DNA from: Bacteroidales bacterium UBA3856
Lineage (GTDB): Bacteria > Bacteroidota > Bacteroidia > Bacteroidales > UBA932
Assembly (NCBI GenBank): GCA_002392525.1
Contig: DGHE01000017.1
Span: 1 to 5,616 of the forward strand
Length of the DNA: 5,616 nucleotides
Reading direction: 5' to 3'
Shown piece after piece: positions 1 through 5,616 of this stretch. Numbering within the stretch: position 1 is the first letter of the stretch; each line of letters starts with the position of its first letter. Under the pieces are notes generated by a model. The model saw only the letters and a program-made list of their open reading frames with translations, had not been told where the DNA came from and ran no database searches. The translations under genes and the position numbers were made by a program.

Positions 1-1459
1 AGTACGTGTAGGCCAGCTGATACGGAATGAGCTGGCCTTCGGGCCTGTGCGGGAGGGCGGAGAGGTTATAAAGCTCCGTAAAGATGCCGCGGGCGTCGGC
101 ATACTTGCCGTCGCGGTAATAGGCTTCGGCCAGGTAGTATCGGCTGATCTGGTTGAAACCTTCCTTGCGGTCGCTGTAGTAGGCGGCGGCCTTGAGGGGC
201 TGCACGGCCCCGCGCCAGGAGCCTGCTTCCATGAGCTGACGGGCCCTGAGGAAGTACGCCTTCATGTAGTTGGACTTCTGGCGGGGATCCAGCTCGTCAA
301 TATGGTCGTAGGCGTCCACGGCGCCTTCGTAGTCCCGGTTCTGGAGGGCGGCCATGGCCATGTAGGAGTAAATCTGGTCTCCCTTGACGGTACCGTAACG
401 CCGGATGTAGTCTTCAAAGGGGGCGGTGTCGCGGCCCAGGTCAAAAGCTAGTTTGGCGTAGTTGTAGAAGGCATCTTCCTGAATCTCCGGCGAGTAGGAA
501 AGGTCTGCGGCCTCCTTGAAAGCGGTGAGAGCCTGCACCTTGTTCTTAAGACGGATATAGCTGTAGGCCAGTTGGTAAGAGGCAATCTGGCCCAGGGAAT
601 CCGTACGGTCTCCCATCCGGGTAAACTGGTCCACGGCCTCCTGCCAGTTCTGCTGCAGGTAGTTGATTTCACCGGCATAGAATCGGTCGCTGCGAGTGGG
701 TTCCGCATTGGATTCCAGGCTATAATACTCGCCGGCTTCTTCCACGCGGCCCAGGACCAGGAAGCTTTCTCCGAGGATACGGGCCAGGCGGGCTCTGCGG
801 TCTTCGGGTGCGTTCGCATAGAGGGAGACGCCGTGCTTTACCACATAGTCGTAGTCCTTGTCATTGAAGCGGCATTCCAGGAGGTAGTACTGCGCAAGGG
901 CATCGAAGCGATGGTCCCCGGCGGCTTCCTTCAAATGACTTTCTGCCAGGGCAAAGTCTTTCTGGGCATAGTACATATAGCCCAGGGTGAACTGGGCGGG
1001 GGCACGGTAAGAGCGGCCTTCCACCTTACCCAGCCACAACCGGGCATAGTCCCAGTCTCCCAGGCAGTAGGCGCTGTAGCCTCTCTTGTAGTTATATTCT
1101 TGCTGCTGAGGCGGATAAAGGCCGCTGCACTTTTCCAGCTGTTCCAGCGCTTTGGCGTAGGCTCCGTCATCGAACAAATTAAGAGCCAGCTGGAAACGTA
1201 CCTGGGAGGCCATCACATGGTCTGCGTTCCGGCCCAGAAAAGCGCCGGCCATAGCGTAGGCGCCCTCCGAGCGCATGCCAAGGGCGCAGAGCGCGCGGTA
1301 GGCATCGGCCTTCTGGTCTGTGGAATTTCCAAGAAGCTGGACGGCCTCGGAATACATTCCGGCTTTATATAGCTTGTTCACCTCGTGCCAGTTCTGAGCA
1401 TAGGCACCGGCCTGCATGAGAAGCACGGCCAAAGCGGCGGAAAGGAGTTTTTTCATCAT
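1..1459 (-). CDS. Secreted tetratricopeptide-repeat (TPR) protein, C-terminus beyond window
   Basis: The minus frame is open from an ATG at 1459 to the left edge (486 codons, no stop), so the C-terminus is missing. A second ATG follows at once (1456), so the exact start is uncertain by one codon. Residues 1-21 form a classic signal peptide: MMKK, a Leu/Ala-rich core, then a probable cleavage site after AYA and before Gln22. The protein is therefore probably periplasmic or outer-membrane attached. The mature part is helical repeats with the TPR pattern of Ala, Tyr and Leu positions. Units begin near residues 88, 155, 187, 223, 259, 292, 328, 362, 397, 436 and 476; clear examples are the helix pairs near 155-180 and 436-460. 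No catalytic motif is visible, so a scaffold or protein-interaction role is inferred. Partner and substrate are unknown. The protein is rich in Tyr and Ala. It resembles the large TPR proteins (some labelled YbgF-like) common in Bacteroidales, but this assignment is by general likeness only. It is divergent from the ftsE-nth pair. Confidence 0.85.
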   Translation of the reverse strand, partial: MMKKLLSAALAVLLMQAGAYAQNWHEVNKLYKAGMYSEAVQLLGNSTDQKADAYRALCALGMRSEGAYAMAGAFLGRNADHVMASQVRFQLALNLFDDGAYAKALEQLEKCSGLYPPQQQEYNYKRGYSAYCLGDWDYARLWLGKVEGRSYRAPAQFTLGYMYYAQKDFALAESHLKEAAGDHRFDALAQYYLLECRFNDKDYDYVVKHGVSLYANAPEDRRARLARILGESFLVLGRVEEAGEYYSLESNAEPTRSDRFYAGEINYLQQNWQEAVDQFTRMGDRTDSLGQIASYQLAYSYIRLKNKVQALTAFKEAADLSYSPEIQEDAFYNYAKLAFDLGRDTAPFEDYIRRYGTVKGDQIYSYMAMAALQNRDYEGAVDAYDHIDELDPRQKSNYMKAYFLRARQLMEAGSWRGAVQPLKAAAYYSDRKEGFNQISRYYLAEAYYRDGKYADARGIFTELYNLSALPHRPEGQLIPYQLAYTY

Positions 1460-1463
1460 TCTA

Positions 1464-1471
1464 CAAAATTA
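1464..1471 (-). promoter_or_regulatory. Candidate -7 box (TAATTTTG) for the TPR gene
   Basis: Read on the minus strand, the bases are TAATTTTG, a full match to the Bacteroidota -7 consensus TAnnTTTG. Only four bases (TAGA) separate it from the ATG at 1459, so a transcript from here would have almost no leader. No TTTG -33 element is visible at the usual distance upstream, which lowers confidence. No Shine-Dalgarno sequence is present. Confidence 0.4.
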
Positions 1472-1486
1472 CTAAAAAAATCTGAT

Positions 1487-1494
1487 TATCTTTG
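1487..1494 (+). promoter_or_regulatory. Candidate -7 box (TATCTTTG) for ftsE-nth
   Basis: TATCTTTG is an exact match to the Bacteroidota sigma-ABfr -7 consensus TAnnTTTG. It lies 22 bases upstream of the ftsE ATG, implying a short AT-rich leader without a Shine-Dalgarno sequence, normal for this phylum. A clear -33 TTTG is not seen; the region about 20 bases upstream is A-rich. The box is 15 bases from the oppositely oriented box of the TPR gene. Confidence 0.5.
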
Positions 1495-1516
1495 TCTGGA
1501 TAATGTTTTTCTAACC

Positions 1517-2212
1517 ATGCAGCAGCCGCTCATTCACTTCAAGGAAGCCGACATCCTCAACGGAGAAAACGTAGTCATTTACTCGCTCGACATGGACGTG
1601 GAGCCCGGAGACTTCGTGTACATCGTGGGAAAGGTAGGCTCCGGCAAAACCTCCATCATCCGCACCATCACCGCCGAAAACCGCATCCATAAGGGTGAGG
1701 CCACGGCCTGCGGGTATAACCTCATGGACATCAAGGCCCGGGACATTCCTTACCTGCGCCGCTCCATGGGTGTGGTTTTCCAGGATTTCCAGCTGCTTCA
1801 GGACCGTTCCGTAGAGGCCAATCTGGAGTTCGTACTCCGCGCTACCGGCTGGAAGGAACGCGGCGCCATCGACGCCCGCATCACGGAAGTGCTCAATGCC
1901 GTAGGCATGGGCACCAAGGCGCACAAGATGCCGCACCAGCTCTCCGGCGGCGAGCAGCAGCGCATCGCCATCGCCCGCGCCCTCCTCAACAAGCCGTCGG
2001 TCATTCTGGCCGATGAACCCACCGGCAACCTGGACGGAGAAACCGCCGACGAAATCATGCTTCTTTTGAGGGACCTCAACGCCGCCGGTACGGCCATCGT
2101 CATGGTCACCCACAACCGCGGCATCTTCGAAAAGTTCCCGGGGCGCGTCTTCGCCTGCGAGAACGAGCAGTGCCACGAGGTCATTGACGAAGGCATCGAC
2201 GTGGTATTATGA
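1517..2212 (+). CDS. ftsE: FtsE-type ABC transporter ATP-binding protein
   Basis: This 231-residue ABC ATPase has every core motif: Walker A GKVGSGKT (38-45), Q-loop Gln89 in VVFQDFQLL, signature LSGGEQQ (142-148), Walker B VILADE with catalytic Glu167, D-loop NLD (171-173) and switch His199. The length, the DFQLL stretch and the TGNLD block fit the FtsE/LolD/MacB-like subfamily. Overall it looks most like Bacteroidales proteins annotated as cell-division ATPase FtsE, which works with membrane partner FtsX to control peptidoglycan hydrolases at the division site. The frame is open further upstream (to 1385), but that region is inside the divergent TPR gene. The ATG at 1517 gives the normal family N-terminus and follows a good promoter box. 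No ftsX is adjacent, so FtsE rather than LolD or another lipoprotein/export ATPase is inferred from sequence flavour. Its TGA overlaps the nth ATG. Confidence 0.82.
   Translation: MQQPLIHFKEADILNGENVVIYSLDMDVEPGDFVYIVGKVGSGKTSIIRTITAENRIHKGEATACGYNLMDIKARDIPYLRRSMGVVFQDFQLLQDRSVEANLEFVLRATGWKERGAIDARITEVLNAVGMGTKAHKMPHQLSGGEQQRIAIARALLNKPSVILADEPTGNLDGETADEIMLLLRDLNAAGTAIVMVTHNRGIFEKFPGRVFACENEQCHEVIDEGIDVVL
2209..2212 (+). other. ATGA stop-start overlap between ftsE and nth
   Basis: The four bases ATGA contain both the nth start (ATG, 2209-2211) and the ftsE stop (TGA, 2210-2212). Such junctions usually allow a terminating ribosome to restart on the next gene, consistent with a two-gene operon. 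Confidence 0.85.
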
Positions 2213-2850
2213 CCCGGAAAGAACGATACAACGCCATCATCGGCTGGTTCTCCGAGAATCAGCCGGTTGCGCAGAGCGAGCTTCGCTTCCGCAATCCCTA
2301 CGAGCTTCTTGTGGCCGTCATCCTGTCGGCCCAGTGTACCGACAAGCGGGTGAATATGGTGACTCCGCCGCTCTTTGAGCGGTTTCCATCGGCCCAGGCA
2401 CTGGCATCGGCCTCCTTCGAGGAGGTATTCCCCTTTGTGAAAAGCGTCTCCTACCCCAACGCCAAGGCCCGGCATCTCATTGCCATGGCGCAGATGCTGG
2501 TTTCCGATTATGGCGGCGTGGTTCCCTCCGACATCGACGCGCTCATGCGCATGCCCGGCGTGGGCCGCAAAACAGCCAACGTCATTGCCTCCATCGTCTA
2601 CGACCAGCCCGTGATTGCCGTGGACACGCACGTATTCCGCGTTTCGCACCGGCTGGGGCTCTCCGACGGCAGCACGCCCCGCGCCGTAGAGCTGGATTTG
2701 GAGCGGCACATCGAACCGGCCATGAGGCCCACCGCCCACCACTGGCTCATCCTCCACGGCCGCTACATCTGCACGGCCCGCAAGCCCAAGTGCGAGGAGT
2801 GCCCCCTCACCGCCTGGTGCCGCGAGTATCCCCTCCTCGCTTCCCGCTAA
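2209..2850 (+). CDS. nth: Endonuclease III (DNA glycosylase/AP lyase)
   Basis: The 213 residues match the usual length of Nth (E. coli 211). The enzyme removes oxidised pyrimidines from DNA and cleaves the abasic site, a first step of base excision repair in the cytoplasm. The helix-hairpin-helix reads [13 protein letters not shown] (112-124), with the catalytic lysine at Lys121 and the catalytic aspartate at Asp139 in [14 protein letters not shown]. The [4Fe-4S] cluster ligands are complete with family spacing: Cys188-X6-Cys195-X2-Cys198-X5-Cys204. The N-terminal block [17 protein letters not shown] (33-49) is also typical. The start overlaps the ftsE stop (ATGA at 2209-2212), so the two are very likely cotranscribed and translationally coupled. 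No promoter of its own is seen. MutY is excluded by the lysine at position 121 and the short length. The gene appears intact and functional. Confidence 0.97.
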   Translation: MTRKERYNAIIGWFSENQPVAQSELRFRNPYELLVAVILSAQCTDKRVNMVTPPLFERFPSAQALASASFEEVFPFVKSVSYPNAKARHLIAMAQMLVSDYGGVVPSDIDALMRMPGVGRKTANVIASIVYDQPVIAVDTHVFRVSHRLGLSDGSTPRAVELDLERHIEPAMRPTAHHWLILHGRYICTARKPKCEECPLTAWCREYPLLASR

Positions 2851-2896
2851 TCGGCGAACACGCCCCAACGCACTAACCATCAGCAATTTAAGTTTT

Positions 2897-2928
2897 TCTC
2901 TTTAGGCCGATCAGCCTAAAGAGATTTT
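2897..2928 (+). terminator. Hairpin terminator between convergent nth and methyltransferase genes
   Basis: An 11-bp perfect stem pairs TCTCTTTAGGC (2897-2907) with GCCTAAAGAGA (2914-2924) around the six-base loop CGATCA. On the plus strand it is followed by TTTT (2925-2928), a short U-tract, so it fits an intrinsic terminator for the ftsE-nth transcript 46 bases after the nth stop. On the minus strand the hairpin is followed by AAAAA rather than U, so termination of the methyltransferase transcript here would need another mechanism. The rest of the 102-bp gap (2851-2952) shows no gene. Confidence 0.65.
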
Positions 2929-2952
2929 GAATAAGCGTTGAGAATCAAGCTG

Positions 2953-4125
2953 TTATAAAGATTCGCAAACGAAGAGCGTATTCCCGGAAGCGGCCTTTAC
3001 GCCAAAGATGTGGACCGTACCGCCATCGGCCACTCCCAGCCGCCGGCGAAGTTCGTCGGAACTAAGGGGAATGTTGCGTGCAGTGACGCTGGCCCTGGGA
3101 TACCGCTGGCCGATGTCCTTCATGGCGCGCTTATCGAGCGGCAACGTTTCCAGGATCCGGAACCACTTGCCAAAGGGCTGCAGCGCCTCCACCCGGGCCG
3201 ATGCCAGATACAGATGCGTGTGCTGCGACAACTTTCCCAGCCCATAGCGGCACGGAAGGTCAAAGGCTCCTGCTTTGAGAAGGGCCTTGCCGGGCTCGAA
3301 GAGAAGGTCTCCCGAGGGGGCCGATGCCACTTCCGGTTCCTCATCCAGCGCCAGAACTGCGCCGTTTTCATAGACAAACAGCCGGAAAGCCCCGGAGTGC
3401 CCCCGTTCCAACAGCAACAGCAGTTCCTTGCACTCGCCATCGGCCGCCACCACATGCACATCCTTCACACACCCGAGCTGACGGGCCACCAGCGTGATAT
3501 CGGCCATGGGAGAGAGCTTCAAAAGCACGTGCGGGCACGCCTCCAACAGCTCCGGCAGCAGTTGCAGCACATCCGGCTCGCAATCCTCCAGGCGGAACAC
3601 CTTGCGGCCGTCCGCAGCCCGCCGGGCAGGGTCCAGGAAGATGACATCGGGGACAAAACCGTCCAGGATTTCCCGGAGACCGCCAGGACGGAGCTCGGCA
3701 CAGGACACGCGAACGTTCGTGAGACCCAGCGCCTTGAAGTTGGCCGATGCCGCCGCGGCAAGCTCGGGCCGCATCTCATTGTACAACACGGCCGATGCCA
3801 CCTGCGCGAACGTCCAGCTGTCCACGCCCAGACCGCCCGTGAGGTCCGCTACCGTTTTCTCCCGCGTCAGGGCCCGGAGCGCCACCGACGCCTTGTAGCG
3901 CGCGGTTTCCGCCGATGAGCACTGCTCGCCCGACAAGCGAAACGGAAAACGCAGCGACGGCACCGCATACCACTGCGGCACTTTGTCACGGAGTTTCCGT
4001 CGCACCTCCAACGTAGTGAGGGCCAGGTCGAAATCCTCTACTTCAGAGGCGTACCGTTTACGGGCCAGAGCCATTGCAGCGGGGTCTTCTCCCTCGTGAG
4101 CCAGTATGAACTCAGAAAATTCCAT
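2953..4125 (-). CDS. Class I SAM-dependent methyltransferase, PG_1098/THUMP-like family
   Basis: This is a 390-residue protein. The ATG at 4125 (MEFSEFILAH) is preferred. A GTG in frame at 4176 would add 17 residues, but those run through the promoter region. A helical N-terminal part (1-90) is followed by a Rossmann methyltransferase domain: SAM-binding motif I VADLTGGLGVD (92-102), an acidic residue at the next strand in YNEMRPEL (115-122), and a motif IV-like FLDPARR (163-169). LLKLSPMADI (201-210) continues the fold. A C-terminal region from about 300 to 390 contains RNIPLSSDELRRRLG (350-364), as in the THUMP-like domain of Porphyromonas PG_1098-type proteins. This supports a methyltransferase probably acting on RNA, but the substrate is not established from sequence. 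DPAR replaces the [DN]PP[YF] motif of N6-adenine/N2-guanine enzymes. The gene is single, convergent with nth and divergent from the phosphohexomutase gene. It carries seven of the window's thirteen GGCCGATG motifs. Confidence 0.88.
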   Translation of the reverse strand: MEFSEFILAHEGEDPAAMALARKRYASEVEDFDLALTTLEVRRKLRDKVPQWYAVPSLRFPFRLSGEQCSSAETARYKASVALRALTREKTVADLTGGLGVDSWTFAQVASAVLYNEMRPELAAAASANFKALGLTNVRVSCAELRPGGLREILDGFVPDVIFLDPARRAADGRKVFRLEDCEPDVLQLLPELLEACPHVLLKLSPMADITLVARQLGCVKDVHVVAADGECKELLLLLERGHSGAFRLFVYENGAVLALDEEPEVASAPSGDLLFEPGKALLKAGAFDLPCRYGLGKLSQHTHLYLASARVEALQPFGKWFRILETLPLDKRAMKDIGQRYPRASVTARNIPLSSDELRRRLGVADGGTVHIFGVKAASGNTLFVCESL

Positions 4126-4129
4126 GTTG

Positions 4130-4137
4130 CAAAAGTA
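4130..4137 (-). promoter_or_regulatory. Candidate -7 box (TACTTTTG) for the methyltransferase gene
   Basis: On the minus strand the bases are TACTTTTG, an exact TAnnTTTG match, followed by CAAC and then the ATG at 4125. A TGTTTA stretch at 4163-4158, about 20 bases upstream, is an imperfect -33 candidate. The four-base gap to the start codon implies a leaderless or nearly leaderless transcript and supports ATG 4125 over the upstream GTG. Confidence 0.5.
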
Positions 4138-4149
4138 CGGAATAATCTC

Positions 4150-4157
4150 TACATTTG
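4150..4157 (+). promoter_or_regulatory. Candidate -7 box (TACATTTG) for the phosphohexomutase gene
   Basis: TACATTTG matches the Bacteroidota -7 consensus TAnnTTTG and lies 20 bases before the ATG at 4178. The -33 region, around 4126-4130, holds GTTGC, at best a partial TTTG. It would overlap the -7 box of the divergent methyltransferase promoter. The leader is A-rich (seven A residues at 4164-4170 region) with no Shine-Dalgarno sequence. Confidence 0.5.
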
Positions 4158-4177
4158 TAAACATAAAAAAACGCACT

Positions 4178-5616
4178 ATGAAAGATTACATGCAAGTGGC
4201 TCAAAGCTGGCTGGACGGCCATTTTGATGCCGAGACCAAAGCCGAAGTCAAACACCTGATGGACACGGACAAAGCCGCCCTTGAGGACGCCTTCTACCGT
4301 ACTCTCGAGTTTGGAACCGGCGGCCTTCGCGGCACTATGGGTGCAGGTACCAACCGCATGAACAAATACACGGTGGGCATGGCCACGCAGGGCCTTGCCA
4401 ACTACATCAAACAGCACGTTTCCGGTGAAAAGAGCGTGTGCATCAGCTATGACGCCCGCAACAACTCGAAGCTCTTTGCCCAGATTTCGGCCGATGTCCT
4501 TTCCAACAACGGCATCAAGGTATATCTGTTCGAAGGCCTTCGTCCCACGCCGGAGCTCAGCTACAGCATCCGCGCCAAGAAAGCCACGGCTGGCATCATG
4601 GTCACAGCCAGCCACAACCCCAAGGAATATAACGGCTACAAAGTCTTCTGGGAAGACGGCGGCCAGATTACCGCTCCGGTTGACAAGGATATCGTAGCCG
4701 AAGTCAATAAGATCGAAGGCCCGGAGGCTGTCCGCTTCGAGCCCGTCGAAGGAGAATGCAAGGCTCCCATTGAGATGATGGGTGCAGAGATGGACGAGTG
4801 CTACCTCCGCGACATCACCTCCCTCGCCCTGAGCCCGGAGGCCGTCAAAAAGCATGCAGACCTCAAGATTGTCTATACGCCCCTTCACGGCTGCGGCGTC
4901 AAACTCATGCCGGAAGCCCTCAGCCGCATCGGCTTTAAAAACATCATCCACGTGCCTGAGCAGGACGTAAACGACGGCAACTTCCCCACCGTGGTCTCCC
5001 CCAACCCGGAGGAGCCCGCCGCCATGAAGATGGCCCTGGAGAAGGCCGATGAAACCGGCGCAGACCTCGTCCTCGCCACCGACCCCGACGCCGACCGCCT
5101 GGGCATCGCCGTCCGTAACGACGAAGGCAAGATGGTCCAGCTCACCGGCAACCAGACCTGGAGCTTCCTCACCTACTACATCCTCACCCGCTGGAAGGAG
5201 CTGGGCAAGCTCGCCGATGGCAAGGGCTACGTCGTAAAGACCATCGTCACCACAGAACTCATCGCCGCCATCTGCAAGAGTTTCGGCGTCAAGTGCTACA
5301 ACGTGCTCACCGGCTTCAAATACATCGCAGAGGTAGTGAAACGCAATGAGGGCAAAGGCACCTTCATCTGCGGCGGCGAGGAAAGCTACGGCTTCAACCT
5401 GGGAGAATTCGTCCGCGACAAGTGCGCGCAGGTAGCCGGCATCATGGTGGCCGAATGCGCCGCCTGGGCCGCAGAGAACGGCATGACGCTATGGCAGCTG
5501 CTCCAGAAAGTGTACAAGGAGTACGGCTACTACGAGGAAAAGATGGTTTACATCGTGCGCAAGGGAAAGAGCGGCGCCGAGGAAATCCAGAAGATCATGG
5601 CCGATTACCGCGCCTG
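4178..5616 (+). CDS. Phospho-sugar mutase (phosphoglucomutase/phosphomannomutase family), C-terminus beyond window
   Basis: The frame is open from ATG 4178 to the right edge: 479 complete codons of a protein that is usually about 570-585 residues in Bacteroidales. It is an alpha-D-phosphohexomutase, moving phosphate between C1 and C6 of a hexose phosphate in the cytoplasm and supplying sugar-1-phosphates for polysaccharide and nucleotide-sugar synthesis. The N-terminal block FGTGGLRGTMGAGTNRMN is typical of the PGM2-like branch. The active-site phosphoserine loop is TASHNP (143-148, Ser145), the Mg-binding loop is DPDADR (302-307), and the sugar-recognition loop is GEESYG (400-405). All key residues are present. 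Domain 4, with the phosphate-binding loop, is cut off by the edge. Glucose versus mannose (or pentose) preference cannot be decided from these motifs alone, so no symbol is given; GEESYG favours phosphoglucomutase-like or broad activity. The start is supported by the promoter box 20 bases upstream. Confidence 0.95.
   Translation, partial: MKDYMQVAQSWLDGHFDAETKAEVKHLMDTDKAALEDAFYRTLEFGTGGLRGTMGAGTNRMNKYTVGMATQGLANYIKQHVSGEKSVCISYDARNNSKLFAQISADVLSNNGIKVYLFEGLRPTPELSYSIRAKKATAGIMVTASHNPKEYNGYKVFWEDGGQITAPVDKDIVAEVNKIEGPEAVRFEPVEGECKAPIEMMGAEMDECYLRDITSLALSPEAVKKHADLKIVYTPLHGCGVKLMPEALSRIGFKNIIHVPEQDVNDGNFPTVVSPNPEEPAAMKMALEKADETGADLVLATDPDADRLGIAVRNDEGKMVQLTGNQTWSFLTYYILTRWKELGKLADGKGYVVKTIVTTELIAAICKSFGVKCYNVLTGFKYIAEVVKRNEGKGTFICGGEESYGFNLGEFVRDKCAQVAGIMVAECAAWAAENGMTLWQLLQKVYKEYGYYEEKMVYIVRKGKSGAEEIQKIMADYRA

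Larger units (their letters stand above)
1301..5051. repeat. Dispersed iterated motif GGCCGATG (often GGCCGATGCC)
   Basis: Reading both strands by eye I find 13 exact copies of the octamer. As GGCCGATG they start at 2008, 3108, 3196, 3319, 3742, 3790, 4489 and 5044. As CATCGGCC they start at 1303, 2387, 2405, 3024 and 3438. Six of them extend to the ten-base GGCCGATGCC (at 1301, 2403, 3196, 3319, 3742 and 3790). All copies are inside genes, in mixed orientation and several reading frames, and seven fall in the methyltransferase gene. At roughly 58% GC, independent bases would give well under one octamer in this length. Function is unknown; codon preference may explain part of it. Confidence 0.6.

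Noticed and set aside
572..1372. 266-codon plus-strand open frame inside the TPR region
   Set aside because: The opposite strand is open without a stop for 486 codons with a signal peptide and TPR pattern, so the plus frame is a shadow.
1385..1516. Upstream extension of the ftsE frame by 44 residues
   Set aside because: It lies within the signal-peptide end of the divergent TPR gene and the promoter region, and ABC ATPases of this type begin close to MQQPLIHF.
434..2398. Repeated GGCCCAG heptamers
   Set aside because: About seven copies against a composition expectation of roughly one to two, mostly explained by repeated Leu-Gly codons in the TPR gene; weaker than the GGCCGATG signal.
1798..2886. 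362-codon open frame on the minus strand opposite ftsE and nth
   Set aside because: It is antisense to two genes with full catalytic motifs, has low-complexity Gly/Val/Ala-rich and then Ser/Arg-rich composition, and matches no family; it results from GC-rich codon usage.
3010..3918. 302-codon open frame on the plus strand opposite the methyltransferase
   Set aside because: Rich in Gln, Arg and His with no domain-like pattern, and fully antisense to a gene with a clear SAM-binding site.
4126..4176. GTG-initiated extension of the methyltransferase by 17 residues
   Set aside because: The extension covers both candidate promoter boxes and contributes no family-like residues; ATG 4125 fits better.
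4112..4951. 279-codon minus-strand open frame opposite the phosphohexomutase
   Set aside because: Its sequence mirrors the complementary codons of a gene with intact TASHNP; no recognisable family.

Overview
The window looks like ordinary chromosome from a moderately GC-rich member of the Bacteroidales (Bacteroidota). Three things point there. The protein sequences of the FtsE-like ATPase, endonuclease III, PG_1098-type methyltransferase and phosphohexomutase have a Bacteroidales flavour. No gene start has a recognisable Shine-Dalgarno sequence. The upstream regions carry TAnnTTTG boxes, the -7 element of Bacteroidota sigma-ABfr promoters. Genus is not resolvable by eye; the high GC would fit an Alistipes-like or uncultured gut lineage, but that is only a guess.

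Layout, left to right. Positions 1-1459 (minus) hold the N-terminal 486 residues of a secreted tetratricopeptide-repeat protein; its C-terminus lies beyond the left edge. A 57-bp divergent intergenic region follows (1460-1516). Next is a two-gene plus-strand operon: an FtsE-type ABC ATPase (1517-2212) overlapping endonuclease III, nth (2209-2850), by an ATGA junction. A 102-bp convergent gap (2851-2952) contains a perfect 11-bp hairpin, probably the nth terminator. Positions 2953-4125 (minus) encode a class I SAM-dependent methyltransferase with a THUMP-like C-terminus. A second divergent region of 52 bp (4126-4177) leads to a phosphoglucomutase/phosphomannomutase-family gene starting at 4178 and cut by the right edge.

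The genes are housekeeping functions (cell-envelope division or export ATPase, base excision repair, a predicted RNA or protein methyltransferase, sugar-phosphate interconversion) with no single shared pathway. No mobile element, tRNA, rRNA, CRISPR array or defence system was seen. The most unusual signal is a short iterated sequence, GGCCGATG (often extended to GGCCGATGCC). I counted it 13 times on the two strands, far above a base-composition expectation and concentrated in the methyltransferase gene. A second point of interest is that both divergent intergenic regions share nearly the same promoter geometry, with minus-strand boxes only 4 nt from the start codon.
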